Below, piece after piece: positions 35,101-43,582 of a stretch of 64,000 bases of DNA. The position numbers and the translations under genes were made by a program. Below the pieces are notes generated by a model. The model made no database searches, was not told where the DNA came from, and worked only from the letters and a program-made list of their open reading frames with translations. This stretch comes from Prevotella sp. (GTDB lineage: Bacteria; Bacteroidota; Bacteroidia; Bacteroidales; Bacteroidaceae): positions 1 to 64,000 of the forward strand of contig JAFRPY010000010.1 of the NCBI GenBank assembly GCA_017428925.1. The letters run 5' to 3'. Each line of letters opens with the position of its first letter. Position 1 is the first letter of the stretch.

Positions 35101-35419
35101 CGGCCATCAACTCTATGGAGGATGTGCCTGACACTGAGAGCCACTGGCGGCTGATGTTCCCTGCTGCATCGTAAGTTTGAAGGGTATAGGCGAAGTTGCC
35201 GTTCATGCCCAGTCCGTTCGTGGCGGAAAGGACCGACCGCCCCCGTCCGTCGTAGAACTGGTAGGAGGTGACGGCATGGGTCTGAAGGCTGTCGAGCATC
35301 CTGACAGTCTTCACGTAGTTGGCATTGGGCTGGGCAACGGAGGTTATCAGTCCGATGAAGAGGCAAAGCAGAACAGCAAGAGGTCTCTGTATTATCTTTT
35401 CACTATAGATTTTCATCAT
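32132..35419 (-). CDS. Rhs/YD-repeat protein with phospholipase A2-like C-terminal tip
   Basis: 1095 residues. A signal peptide-like start (about 1-29), then many YD repeats (YEYDDLGRVTRKRF, YDVFGRLAVQG). The Rhs core ends with DYGARMYDPILLTWNSIDPL and the closing AIDPNG at 871-876. The following 219-residue tip differs from the core and is AT-rich. It holds features of a secreted-type PLA2: a calcium-loop-like YYGIYLG (982-988), then PPIDKLD and the His-Asp pair HDKAY (1018-1022), and WADWQL (about 1041-1046) with a second Asp. Such a tip would cleave membrane phospholipids of a competitor. The toxin role is inferred. It is followed by an overlapping membrane protein. Confidence 0.82.
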   Translation of the reverse strand: MMKIYSEKIIQRPLAVLLCLFIGLITSVAQPNANYVKTVRMLDSLQTHAVTSYQFYDGRGRSVLSATNGLGMNGNFAYTLQTYDAAGNISRQWLSVSGTSSIELMAESSVSSLSSSQYSDNYGYGSFVYDALGRQTESIMPGGAWHTGNKKKTIANIINRAGDYTSHPVGSLTGESATDEDGHTLTTFYNLQGQKVQESRGTGNYTRYIYNNFGLLASVQMPGYNSADPNHTSYGYEYDDLGRVTRKRFPGAGYIQYWYDSADRVAFMQDGMLQEKNRYRFMLYDVFGRLAVQGTCSGGGLSAVSSVVPVATFTPGSGGFLSTGYVISNSVTITSPSLEIVNYYDSYEFLSGSMSGMFLPITAQNGICVKGLPTGSVTAVSNGGFVCSINLYDDRGRVVETRSTTLDASLTEVRTTAYTFTDNPQTSEYRLLHSSQGTAFVAHAGNTYYAANDKLHATTLQVGVNNSQPTSSRTVQNITYNDLGQVSSIARPGSTGTVSYQYDLHGWITNITTPSFREELYYASDGGCSGTPCYNGNVSVQKWSNGNYAQKRGYKFTYDALNRLTEGIYGERDALSYHKNYFNEQILAYYQSGAVKRLQRRGMKNDGEHGKVDNLHITVKGNRLHYVEDDAEKLLYDGAFDFHGDQYNHSAYQYNANGSLITDTGKGIMFIAYDDNGMPRRIQFANGNVTEYVYTATGRKLRTIYYTAVPGINVGSGETHQLSAAEILSKDSIDYFDNLIMENGAPKQYLFPGGYCSLNGGIGWHYYNQDHLGNNREVVNESGTLEQVTNYYPFGAPFCEPTTAGVNTNATLQRYKYNSKELDLMHGLKWYDYGARMYDPILLTWNSIDPLCEKYYSLSPYNYCENNPVNAIDPNGCDWIRAKYGDELFVYYDSRIRNQDDIIKEYYNGEYRDFYDIQYVGSRGTVFRNTEDGLLTYYTLNNDGSFADASGNLVKSEVSIEGLLHIGNDNMITNNGNMGDNYYGIYLGSENPENSNNMNGYFYAVPPIDKLDYAAFMHDKAYDAVNAKGVDAALFNRSVYWADWQLTKRALNDAMTSKIGSERWCWGIGAGVLFGAIAVDKFVNIPRGLIYDIIR

Positions 35420-35430
35420 GTTCCCTTGTT

Positions 35431-36582
35431 TTAATTAACGCTGAATTTCTCGGAATATTGTTGGCCACAGGCTTCAATATGAAGCACATACGGGCCGTGG
35501 CGAAGTCCGGCATAATTGATTGACAATTGATTCGGCTCTCCTGGCTGAAGACTGCCCGATGCCTGACGGTAGAGGATTCCCTGCTGGTCACAGAGCAGCA
35601 GCCTTACGGGAAGAATGCCATCAACCGTTTCTCCACTAATACAACAGTTCACGTTTATGGTCCGGGCAGACGTGTTCATATCTATTGAATATGAGAAGTT
35701 ATTGCCAGTTTTTTCATCCGGCAGCAAAGATCTTTGTCCACCTGATGACTTTGCTGGCATGCTGCGATTGGCAGAAGCGAGACAAGACTGGGAATAGGGG
35801 GAACTGTAGAAAGCCGTGAACTGGTTAGGGGAACCGTTTTCCGCTACACTACCAGCCTCACAGGTTTCCAAAACAGGATACCGGCATCCTGGCACATAAT
35901 AGCGCATGATGACTGTACGGACGGCTTTGATGTCTGTGGTCATAAGGCTCAGGATACTGTCATTTCCAAGGATGGGAATACTGTCTAATATTCCGTATAG
36001 GCCAAGCATACTGTCAAGAGGCTGTGCAAGTGTTGTGGTGATGCGCTCCGTTTTCAGTCGCAGCACATTATGAAGTGTGTCAGAATTCTCCATTACCAAA
36101 GAGCCTAAGGCATCGGCCTTGGTGGTATATCTGCCAGCCTTGCGGATGAACAGCCGCTCGCAATACTGCCCTTTCCCTTCAAAAAGACCACTGATGCTGT
36201 CGCCCAGGCTCATGGGAAACCGCAGCCACGTTTCGGGTAGTGAGTAGTCAATGTGCATCAGCCTGTTCTCCGTTCCTGTCAGCAAGAGGGAATTGCCCTT
36301 TAGTCGATACTTCTGCATCCCACCATTGTCTATGGCAATGAGCGAGTCTGTCCCCCATTCCATGTGCTCCAAGTTATTTTCACCGATGGCTTCTATCTTT
36401 TGTAAGTCTGCCAAGGCATCGGAGCATTCCCTGATGCTTGATGGATTCATCTGCTGGCGTTCCAACAGGTCATGGGCTTGGTACATATTCTGTTCAAGGG
36501 TAACTTGCGCCGTACAAAGGCATGTATTGAGTGCCATCCATGTTAATAACAGGAAGATTCTATAGTTTGTTCTATTTTCCAT
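35431..36582 (-). CDS. Secreted protein with type IX-like sorting tail, unknown function
   Basis: 383 residues with a signal peptide (1-25, ending CTAQ). The middle is beta-rich without a recognised domain. Residues 310-383 resemble a type A C-terminal sorting domain: SYSIDMNTSARTINV..., then LRHGPYVLHIE and a final EKFSVN. Cys residues in the CTD-like part (NVNCCISG) are unusual. It sits between the YD-repeat protein and the Rhs toxin, 11 bases upstream of the latter, so it is part of the same transcript. It may be a surface partner of the Rhs proteins; no evidence beyond position. Confidence 0.6.
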   Translation of the reverse strand: MENRTNYRIFLLLTWMALNTCLCTAQVTLEQNMYQAHDLLERQQMNPSSIRECSDALADLQKIEAIGENNLEHMEWGTDSLIAIDNGGMQKYRLKGNSLLLTGTENRLMHIDYSLPETWLRFPMSLGDSISGLFEGKGQYCERLFIRKAGRYTTKADALGSLVMENSDTLHNVLRLKTERITTTLAQPLDSMLGLYGILDSIPILGNDSILSLMTTDIKAVRTVIMRYYVPGCRYPVLETCEAGSVAENGSPNQFTAFYSSPYSQSCLASANRSMPAKSSGGQRSLLPDEKTGNNFSYSIDMNTSARTINVNCCISGETVDGILPVRLLLCDQQGILYRQASGSLQPGEPNQLSINYAGLRHGPYVLHIEACGQQYSEKFSVN

Positions 36583-36635
36583 TTGGATTATTTTACTGTA
36601 GTTTCAACTATTAATATGTCCTGCTGCTTATGGAA

Positions 36636-39600
36636 TCAATGTCCATAGTGATAGGTATAATTCTCAAGGAGGTTGAAATGGTCATCATATTGGGCAGACA
36701 GTCTGCCAAATCCGTCGTAGGTATATATTGTGCCTACCCCGGAATAGTCGAACTCTGAAGTAAGCCCATAATATGGATCATAGGTATATGTCTTCACGAG
36801 CACTCCTTTGGGGATACAGTTGCGGATATTCATGTTCAGACTTTTCAGTGTGGCACTTGTTGACTGCGTATCTATTTTCTTATAACTATCCAAAAGGGAG
36901 AGCAGACTGCTGAGTTGGTAGTTTCCATTCAGTTCCGTCTCAGTATAGTTCTCGATGATGGCAACAGGATATCGTCCGCCATAGCCCCACACATAGACCT
37001 TGTCGGGGGAAGTACGAGATTCCACATGGCTGGGATTCATGTTCGCATCATAGGTCAAGGCCCTTTCCTGCAGATAGAATCTACTATTTTTTATAATGGA
37101 TCCGTTAGATACATACGGGTTTCCAACAAACGAATTATTCAAAGACAGATTATAAAATGCTTTGGGCACTACCAGGCTATCAGAGAGTACTATGTAGTCG
37201 CTATAGTGGCCCTCAACAGAGATACCATTGAGGGATTTAATGGTCTGAAGAGGTGTTCCAATCATGTTTTTCTGTTGGAGTGCAACCACAGCCTGCGCTT
37301 CAGGTGATAAGCCGGTACCCGTACTCACATTAAGTTCGTCTGGGAAATAGTTATATACTTGAATTGTTTCATTTTGCCTTGTCATGAGGTTTCCGGCGAT
37401 TCTCCCCAGTCTATATCCATAAGATTTCTCTGTTACTAAAGAGTCACAGTGCCCATCTCTATAAGAATAAGTTGTTTCCGATATGCTTACAACATGAGTC
37501 CTGTAAGCACGATAACTTGATCTGCTGATGTTATATACCGTATTATACGGGGAGGTATTTTCATCCTTTATATACACATAGCCGTATCTGGTGTCTTCAA
37601 CGGTTGGTGCATAAGTGTACTCTTTTTTTTCTATCACCCGACCGTTGTCGTCAATCAACACCTCCATGCGAGGGCGTCCACCATCCTGTGATTGTGGACA
37701 GAACTCTCCAACAGGGTAGGCTAAATAGGTGAAATTCTGGTTGTTGTAGTCGTTTACTACCCAGTAATATCCAGTACGTATGCCATAAATGAGATTGGGA
37801 ACAATTGTGAAATGGTCTAAGCCTCCTACGTTGCTTTTTACATAAATATAATTCTTTGGAGGTTCTATGAGATTATCCAGCATATAATGAATAATACGTT
37901 TCAGAGTGGATCCATTGTTGTTCTTGATAACTTCCTCAACTTCTCTGTAATAAACTGGTTGACCATAGTAGCTGTTCAATGGTCTGTCTGTGGTGATGCG
38001 GTTTGCAACATAGCCCATGCTACCACCAGGAATCGTCCCATAGGAATATAGGGTAGCATTGTGGAATGATGGATTCGTAAGCACCCCACTACTTCCTCCG
38101 GCCAGTTCATAGTTAGAGTTGTGTTTCCTGTATATATATTCCGTTACGGTATTATTCTGCCCATCTCCACTGCCATCCTCGCTGACCTTTCTTTTAAGCC
38201 GCTTTCCCTCAATTTTCAAGTTGACGTTTGGATCGATGTCGTTTCCGGCTATTTGGGTGTAGTTATGTGATTCATACTCAAAAGCATCGATTGCTCCAGT
38301 CGGGTACCTGACACTGTCAAGGCAGAAATAATCATCAACGGTTCCATCATAATAGTCGGTTATAGTACTAAATCCTTGCAGAAACTCATTAGGAGTGCCA
38401 TAGTTTATCATCCTGCATGCAGGTTCCCCTGATAGACTAAGATCAACAAGTACCTGAAAAAATGGTGTCTCCGTCCAGGATCCTCTCTTGGTATTTACAT
38501 TATTTGTATTATAGTCTGGATTATAGCAGGTCTTAGCCCGATAGAACCTGTAGGAATAGTTAAAAACATATGGTGGCAACTTGTTTCCTAACGAATCGTA
38601 TGGTACAATGCTGTCAAGTCGCATTCTATAGTTACTCCAATCCATTTTACCGCGTGTATCCTGGATGACATTGGTAAAGTAGCCATTGTTTTTCAGTTCA
38701 TATCCCTTGACCACGGCTCCTGAATCGTCTTTCAGTTCTATTTTGGTTATTCTTTCCGAAAGTGTGGACAGAGGGGTGCCCAGCATGTCATAAGCGCTTC
38801 TGTCCATGCGGTTCCCGGCTGACGTAAAGGTTATTGAGCCGAAGTCAGACACAATTGAAGTGATGCGCTTTGTCTGATATCCTCCATACCAATTCCGTTC
38901 ATATTCATCATGCGCATCTATTATTTTCTCTTCTGCATAGTTAAAAAAGAAATTTCCTCCTTTTACGGTCTCTATTCTCGAAAGGAACCATGCAGAGGTC
39001 TCGACAGTCATATTGTCGTTATATTTTCTTTTATATTCCTCATCTTCAAAAATGAACTTTGTGCCGTCATCGGCTATTATCATATAGCCATTAGCTGTTT
39101 GTTCCAATTTATATGACTCGTCGGGGAACAGTTTCTGATAGTATTGTTGTTGGTCGTTTTGAACCATCTCAAGGCTCCCCTCGTGGCCGGGAATGGAGTA
39201 TTTGAATTCATCGGGCATCATATCTGGATACATACTTTCAATGGAGAATCCGCCAATTGGAGGATTCTGGAACATGGATTCCAGATAATTGTCTTGGAAT
39301 TGCCACGGTGCGTCGTTAATTGTAGTTATGAAAGAATCATCCTTATCCCTGACGGTTTTTGTGATGCAACCGCCTGCCATCAATGACCAACCGAGTCCGA
39401 TAGTTGAGGCTTCCGTCTCACAGTTTACATCTCCTCCATAGAATACTAAAGAAACAGGAAGATTATAGCCCTTTCCTTGCAGTTCAAACAGAGGAATGAC
39501 AATAGAAGGCTGTCCCTTACTGAGGGCTGTCTCTATGGATGCTCCGATGTTGAATTGCTCAGAGTTAACACTTGGGCGGTAAACCTCGTAGTTGACAACG

Positions 39601-39662
39601 GACTGAGAAAAACCTTTTCCTACCGAAAGGAGCAGGAAAAGGAGGAACAAGAAGTATCTCAT
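36636..39662 (-). CDS. YD-repeat/Rhs-like surface protein without toxin tip
   Basis: About 1008 residues from the ATG at 39662, chosen because MRYFLFLLFLLLSVGKGFSQ is a clean signal peptide; the frame opens seven codons earlier. The N-terminal part (FNIGASIETALSKGQPSIVIPLFELQGKGYNLPVSLVFYGG) resembles the start of SpvB/YD-repeat secreted proteins of Bacteroidota. The C terminus has YD repeats (YTYDPYYGLTSEFDY, YTYDGFGRLSAQYDD) and stops at NYTYHYGH, with no Rhs core and no toxin domain. In the same operon as the Rhs toxin, it may form part of the shell or delivery structure. Inference. Confidence 0.72.
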   Translation of the reverse strand: MRYFLFLLFLLLSVGKGFSQSVVNYEVYRPSVNSEQFNIGASIETALSKGQPSIVIPLFELQGKGYNLPVSLVFYGGDVNCETEASTIGLGWSLMAGGCITKTVRDKDDSFITTINDAPWQFQDNYLESMFQNPPIGGFSIESMYPDMMPDEFKYSIPGHEGSLEMVQNDQQQYYQKLFPDESYKLEQTANGYMIIADDGTKFIFEDEEYKRKYNDNMTVETSAWFLSRIETVKGGNFFFNYAEEKIIDAHDEYERNWYGGYQTKRITSIVSDFGSITFTSAGNRMDRSAYDMLGTPLSTLSERITKIELKDDSGAVVKGYELKNNGYFTNVIQDTRGKMDWSNYRMRLDSIVPYDSLGNKLPPYVFNYSYRFYRAKTCYNPDYNTNNVNTKRGSWTETPFFQVLVDLSLSGEPACRMINYGTPNEFLQGFSTITDYYDGTVDDYFCLDSVRYPTGAIDAFEYESHNYTQIAGNDIDPNVNLKIEGKRLKRKVSEDGSGDGQNNTVTEYIYRKHNSNYELAGGSSGVLTNPSFHNATLYSYGTIPGGSMGYVANRITTDRPLNSYYGQPVYYREVEEVIKNNNGSTLKRIIHYMLDNLIEPPKNYIYVKSNVGGLDHFTIVPNLIYGIRTGYYWVVNDYNNQNFTYLAYPVGEFCPQSQDGGRPRMEVLIDDNGRVIEKKEYTYAPTVEDTRYGYVYIKDENTSPYNTVYNISRSSYRAYRTHVVSISETTYSYRDGHCDSLVTEKSYGYRLGRIAGNLMTRQNETIQVYNYFPDELNVSTGTGLSPEAQAVVALQQKNMIGTPLQTIKSLNGISVEGHYSDYIVLSDSLVVPKAFYNLSLNNSFVGNPYVSNGSIIKNSRFYLQERALTYDANMNPSHVESRTSPDKVYVWGYGGRYPVAIIENYTETELNGNYQLSSLLSLLDSYKKIDTQSTSATLKSLNMNIRNCIPKGVLVKTYTYDPYYGLTSEFDYSGVGTIYTYDGFGRLSAQYDDHFNLLENYTYHYGH

Positions 39663-39683
39663 CGTGCTATTCTGTTTAAACAC

Positions 39684-40043
39684 CTACAGTTCGATTACAC
39701 CGATGTAATAAATAGAGCCGACGGTCAGGCGGATGGTGTATTCACCTGATAGTGTGTCAGGAAAAACGAGAGAGGTCTGACCGGGAACGAGACAATCAGT
39801 AAAGACCACATTGTCTTCTTCATCGAGAAGTTCAACAGGAGTGATTTCTCCAAATGATGAGTAAAAAGTAAGAGTGTGATCTTCGAGTGTGGCAGTTAGT
39901 GGTCGAATTGGGGATTTCGAACCTCCTGGCATAACAGTACTGTGATCAATAATCGACGCATAAAAATGGACATCGTTTCCACCAGCATAGATGTTCTGGC
40001 ATAGTAAGCCAGACAATAACATAATAATAATCTTTTTTCCCAT
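39684..40043 (-). CDS. Small secreted DUF3244-like protein, second copy
   Basis: 119 residues from the ATG at 40043 (MGKKIIIMLLSGLL), which starts a signal peptide ending IYAG; the frame extends 22 codons upstream without one. The mature part is a short beta-sandwich (LTATLEDHTLTFYSS, SGEYTIRLTVGSIYYIGVIEL) like DUF3244. It is the first gene of the Rhs operon and directly follows a TPR-HTH regulator gene, as does the copy at the RiPP locus. Its stop lies 21 bases before the next gene's start. Confidence 0.68.
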   Translation of the reverse strand: MGKKIIIMLLSGLLCQNIYAGGNDVHFYASIIDHSTVMPGGSKSPIRPLTATLEDHTLTFYSSFGEITPVELLDEEDNVVFTDCLVPGQTSLVFPDTLSGEYTIRLTVGSIYYIGVIEL

Positions 40044-40067
40044 AGTTAGTTCGTTAATAATCTGCCA

Positions 40068-40098
40068 CAAAAATAGATTTTTGAAAGCAACCGTACAA
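40068..40098 (-). promoter_or_regulatory. Promoter of the DUF3244-Rhs operon
   Basis: On the minus strand TTG (40096-40098), 20 bases, TATTTTTG (40068-40075), about 25 bases before the ATG at 40043. It supports that start choice. Confidence 0.65.
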
Positions 40099-40190
40099 CG
40101 AAAAGACAAAATAAGATTTTACTCAAGATTTTACTGTCTTGAATTTTATTGATAATCAGAAAGTTGCAACAAGTAGGTGTTGGCGGTTTT

Positions 40191-41915
40191 TTAATTGAGC
40201 AGTTCTAATTTCTGGTCAAATTCTTGCGGTTTCCCTTCAATTTCATACATCTTTTTTAGCAGCGTGATACGAATTTTTGAGATATAAGCAGGTGAACAGT
40301 CAAGGAAGTGGCTGATTACTTTTGGTGCATATCCCAGACGAATCAGAATACAGGTGTTGAATTCCATCATATTCAGGTTGAAGTCTTTTTCTGATATGAA
40401 TTTGTAGCAGGAGGGATAGTTTTCTATCACGTATTGGCGGAGTTTCTGTAAATCTTCTTTTGATAATATCTGGCCATTTGCTTCCTGTTTTTGAATCTTG
40501 CGGAAAAGTGGGAGGCTTTCTTTGGCTGCTTGCAATTCTGTCCTTTTTTGTCTGTGATTCTGCTGATATTTCTCTATCTGCTCTTGTAACTGGCAGATAG
40601 CCTGTTCTTTCTCCTTAATAGCATCACGATACTCTTCTTCATGCTGTCGAAGCATAAGGATGTCTGATTGTGTCTTTTCTAATTCAGCTATCCTGTTTTT
40701 AAACAATCTTGCTTCGTACTGTTTCTTTTGCTTATATTTGTACGCTATGTAGAAAGCTGCAGATAGAACTAATAAAGAAATAAATAGAATCCATCTGAGC
40801 ATCGCGGTTTTTCTTTCGGATTCCTTTTCTGCTTGGTGAGCCAGTTCCTGATGACGCGTGTAATCATATATGGCTTTCATGCGTTCCACTTCCTGGGTTG
40901 CCATGTGGGCATAGACGGAATCGTTCATGGCATAACTGTAAAGGGCGTATTTGGCGGCGGAATCTGGCTGGTGTGTCTTCTGAAAAAGCAGGGCAAGTCC
41001 TCTTGAGGCTGCATTCTGGTTATTGAAGTCTTTGCCTTTGCGGAGTTCCTTGCGGAAGAAGAACTCAGCGGAATCGTATTTCTCTTTTGCAATATAATAC
41101 TCACCTAAAATTGAATAATATACTTCTCGGTTCTTCTCTATATCATGATTGTAATTAAAGAAACCGGATTCTGCCTCATAAATTTCAAGACACTGCTTTG
41201 CTTTTTCCAGCATTCCTTTTTTTATATAATGCAATCCTAATAAAGACAAAACTTGGGAGGATTGTCTTTTCATACCATTGTTCAAGAAGAATGAATAAAC
41301 CTTTTCACATATTGTGATAACTGAGTCTGTCATTCCCAACACATCGAAAGAATTAGCCTTTTGTAAGTAATTATAAACAGCACCTAATGTGTCTCTGTCC
41401 ATAATTGCATATTTTACTGATCGGTTTATACAGTCTATTTGATCACTAAGCAAATTTTGATGATAATAAATATTTGCCATTTGTGAATAGATACGGGATA
41501 ATAGATAATAATCCTGCTCCGTTCCTGTTGTATCGGCCAATGCTGACTGGTAGGCATTCAGTGACATTGGCATTTCCCCCATGTCATAATAGGCGCGTCC
41601 AAGCAGATATTTGGCCAGCATGCGTTCGTTGGCGGTGCCGTGGCTGTCGTAATATTCAACAAGCATACGCTGAATACTGTCGGAACGGAAAATCGTATCG
41701 CATTTGTTCTGTGCATTGGTAAGCAGCAGCAGGCGGCGCATCCGCTGACTGCGGGTAAGTCCGTCATCGCTAATGCTGTCCAATAGGGCAATGGCTTTGC
41801 TGGGTTTTTCGTTCATAACGGCCTCGGCACGGTCGAGCAAACGCTGGGGTTCCCTGCTGCTGCAGGCACAGAGCAACAGGAGAACAAGGGCAATTAGGAA
41901 CGACCTTCTGAGCAT
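40191..41915 (-). CDS. TPR lipoprotein-type membrane regulator with C-terminal HTH, second copy
   Basis: 574 residues from the ATG at 41915 (MLRRSFLIALVLLLLCACSS), a lipoprotein-like signal; the frame opens 18 codons earlier, upstream of the promoter. TPR-like helices run to about 375, then a membrane segment (RWILFISLLVLSAAFYIAY), a long coiled coil (about 400-485), and a C-terminal helix-turn-helix-like segment (GYAPKVISHFLDCSPAYISKIRI). The plan is the same as at 13884-15503. It is followed, same strand, by a DUF3244-like gene and the Rhs operon, which it probably controls. Confidence 0.72.
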   Translation of the reverse strand: MLRRSFLIALVLLLLCACSSREPQRLLDRAEAVMNEKPSKAIALLDSISDDGLTRSQRMRRLLLLTNAQNKCDTIFRSDSIQRMLVEYYDSHGTANERMLAKYLLGRAYYDMGEMPMSLNAYQSALADTTGTEQDYYLLSRIYSQMANIYYHQNLLSDQIDCINRSVKYAIMDRDTLGAVYNYLQKANSFDVLGMTDSVITICEKVYSFFLNNGMKRQSSQVLSLLGLHYIKKGMLEKAKQCLEIYEAESGFFNYNHDIEKNREVYYSILGEYYIAKEKYDSAEFFFRKELRKGKDFNNQNAASRGLALLFQKTHQPDSAAKYALYSYAMNDSVYAHMATQEVERMKAIYDYTRHQELAHQAEKESERKTAMLRWILFISLLVLSAAFYIAYKYKQKKQYEARLFKNRIAELEKTQSDILMLRQHEEEYRDAIKEKEQAICQLQEQIEKYQQNHRQKRTELQAAKESLPLFRKIQKQEANGQILSKEDLQKLRQYVIENYPSCYKFISEKDFNLNMMEFNTCILIRLGYAPKVISHFLDCSPAYISKIRITLLKKMYEIEGKPQEFDQKLELLN

Positions 41916-41938
41916 TTTTCTTTTCCGTTTACCGTTGA

Positions 41939-41970
41939 CAAAGATAGCGACTTTATTCGGATTCGCCAAA
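41939..41970 (-). promoter_or_regulatory. Promoter of the second TPR-HTH regulator
   Basis: On the minus strand TTTG (41967-41970), a 20-base spacer, then TATCTTTG (41939-41946). The predicted transcript begins just upstream of the chosen ATG at 41915. Confidence 0.72.
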
Positions 41971-42029
41971 GGATTTTGTTTCTATTATTTATTGTCTACA
42001 CTTAGTTGTTATGAGGCCAGAACAAAATG

Positions 42030-42054
42030 CCCCGCATCATTTGGTGATGCGGGG
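42030..42054 (-). terminator. Terminator of the TonB operon
   Basis: CCCCGCATCA faces TGATGCGGGG (10-base stem, five-base loop). On the minus strand it is followed by ATTTTGTT, just after the TPR gene. Confidence 0.92.
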
Positions 42055-42086
42055 CTGATGTTTATGATAAGGTTGATAAAATCGGA

Positions 42087-43502
42087 TTAGAGGGCCATGA
42101 TCTGCTTGGCAGTATCATCGTCGGGCTTCACTTCGAGCAGCTTGGCAGCATATTCCTTAGCTTTGGCCACCTGGTCGTTCTGGATGTAGTGAACGGCAAG
42201 ATACTGATAGGCAACGCCTAATTTCTTCAGGTCGGAAGCACTCTTCTCGGCTTTTGGCTCTACGAGCGTGATGTACTCCTCGTAGTAGGGCTTTGCCTCA
42301 CCCTTCTTCAGGTCGGTATTCATCTGGTGGTGGATGTTAGCGCGCTGGTAAGCGGCATAGTCCTTTGCATAATCGAACTTAGAAGCCACGTTGGCGTAGA
42401 CCTCGTCGGCCTTTCTCAGGGCTGCAATCTTTCCGGCTTCGTCGGCACCATCCATCTGCTCGATGTAGATGTCGGCCAGTGAACGGTAGTGGTTGGCATT
42501 AGCCTCGCTGCCGAGCAGGTCGAGATACTGCTGATAGTTGGTAACGGCATTGCTCCAGTCCTTCTTCTGTACATAGACGTCGGAGATGAACTTGTAGATG
42601 TCCTTGCGGCTGGGGTCAAGTTCCTGAACCTTCTTGTAGGCAGTGATGGCGTCTTCAGTGCGACCGAGGTTGGTGAGCACGTCGCCATAGAACTGATAGT
42701 CGTTGGTGATGAACTTCAGGGTATCTTTCTTGTTGAACAGCTTGGTAGCGTATGTGAGGGCTGTGCCGTAGTCCTTCAGCTTGTTCTTGCTGTAGAATGC
42801 AACACGGTTGAACGAACTGTAGTCGGGATAGGTCTTAGAACCAGTCTCGGCCAGGCGGAATGCCTTCTCGTAGTCCTCGATAGCATAAGCCGTAGAAGTG
42901 TAGTCGTAGAGAATATAGTCTTCGAGTGCGCCAGGGTTGGGCACCTTGTCATAGTACTCCAAAGCGGTCTTCAGTTTCTTGGCGTTGGAATACATATAGC
43001 CAGCTGCTGCATCGACGGGATAGTCGGGCTTAACCTTGCGGAGCTGCTCAAGCATCTCAACGGCTCCCTTGGGGTCAACCTTCTGATATACGCGAGCATA
43101 CTTTACATAGCCATTGGGGTCTTCTTTGTCGAAAATGGTGGCCTGCTGGTACCAAGTTGCAGCTTCACCGCCATCGTCCTGCTTGCGTGCAATGTCGCCT
43201 TTCAGCAGATAGCCGGCAGCTTTGTTCTTTCCCACCTTGATGGCAAGATCGGCATACTCATTTGCCTTTTCATAGTTGTCGACTTCGAGGAATGCGCGTC
43301 CTATGTTGGCCATTGCCTCCGGATTCTTCTTGTACAACTTGGTGAAAGCCTTGAGTTCGTCTTTCAGGGCTGCTGCATCACCGTTCTTGTCAACAATTGC
43401 CTTTGCGATAGCGTCAAACTGAGCTTTGTCGGTCTGGGCCATGCTTGGAGTGGAGATGCTGAGCATCATCACTCCTGCTACGAGATATTTGATTGCTTTC
43501 AT
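42087..43502 (-). CDS. Periplasmic TPR protein of the TonB operon
   Basis: 471 residues with a signal peptide (1-22, ending SMAQ) and about ten TPR repeats to the end (ALEYYDKVPNPGALED, AITAYKKVQELDPSRKDIY, AKEYAAKLLEVKPDDD). TPR proteins hold protein partners together. It is the last gene of the ExbB-ExbD-ExbD-TonB-PstS-like operon, a set that recurs in Bacteroidota, and may link the motor to the periplasm or envelope. The exact role is unknown. Confidence 0.82.
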   Translation of the reverse strand: MKAIKYLVAGVMMLSISTPSMAQTDKAQFDAIAKAIVDKNGDAAALKDELKAFTKLYKKNPEAMANIGRAFLEVDNYEKANEYADLAIKVGKNKAAGYLLKGDIARKQDDGGEAATWYQQATIFDKEDPNGYVKYARVYQKVDPKGAVEMLEQLRKVKPDYPVDAAAGYMYSNAKKLKTALEYYDKVPNPGALEDYILYDYTSTAYAIEDYEKAFRLAETGSKTYPDYSSFNRVAFYSKNKLKDYGTALTYATKLFNKKDTLKFITNDYQFYGDVLTNLGRTEDAITAYKKVQELDPSRKDIYKFISDVYVQKKDWSNAVTNYQQYLDLLGSEANANHYRSLADIYIEQMDGADEAGKIAALRKADEVYANVASKFDYAKDYAAYQRANIHHQMNTDLKKGEAKPYYEEYITLVEPKAEKSASDLKKLGVAYQYLAVHYIQNDQVAKAKEYAAKLLEVKPDDDTAKQIMAL

Positions 43503-43582
43503 AATTCTCTTGTTTTAAATGTTTATAATCACAACTTTGATGTTACTATTTTGTTTTGGTTTAATTCTCACTGAAAAAAAAT

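Noticed and set aside
42489-43574. A 361-residue plus-strand frame
   Set aside because: Antisense shadow of the TPR gene; valine/leucine-rich composition arises from reversed TPR codons.
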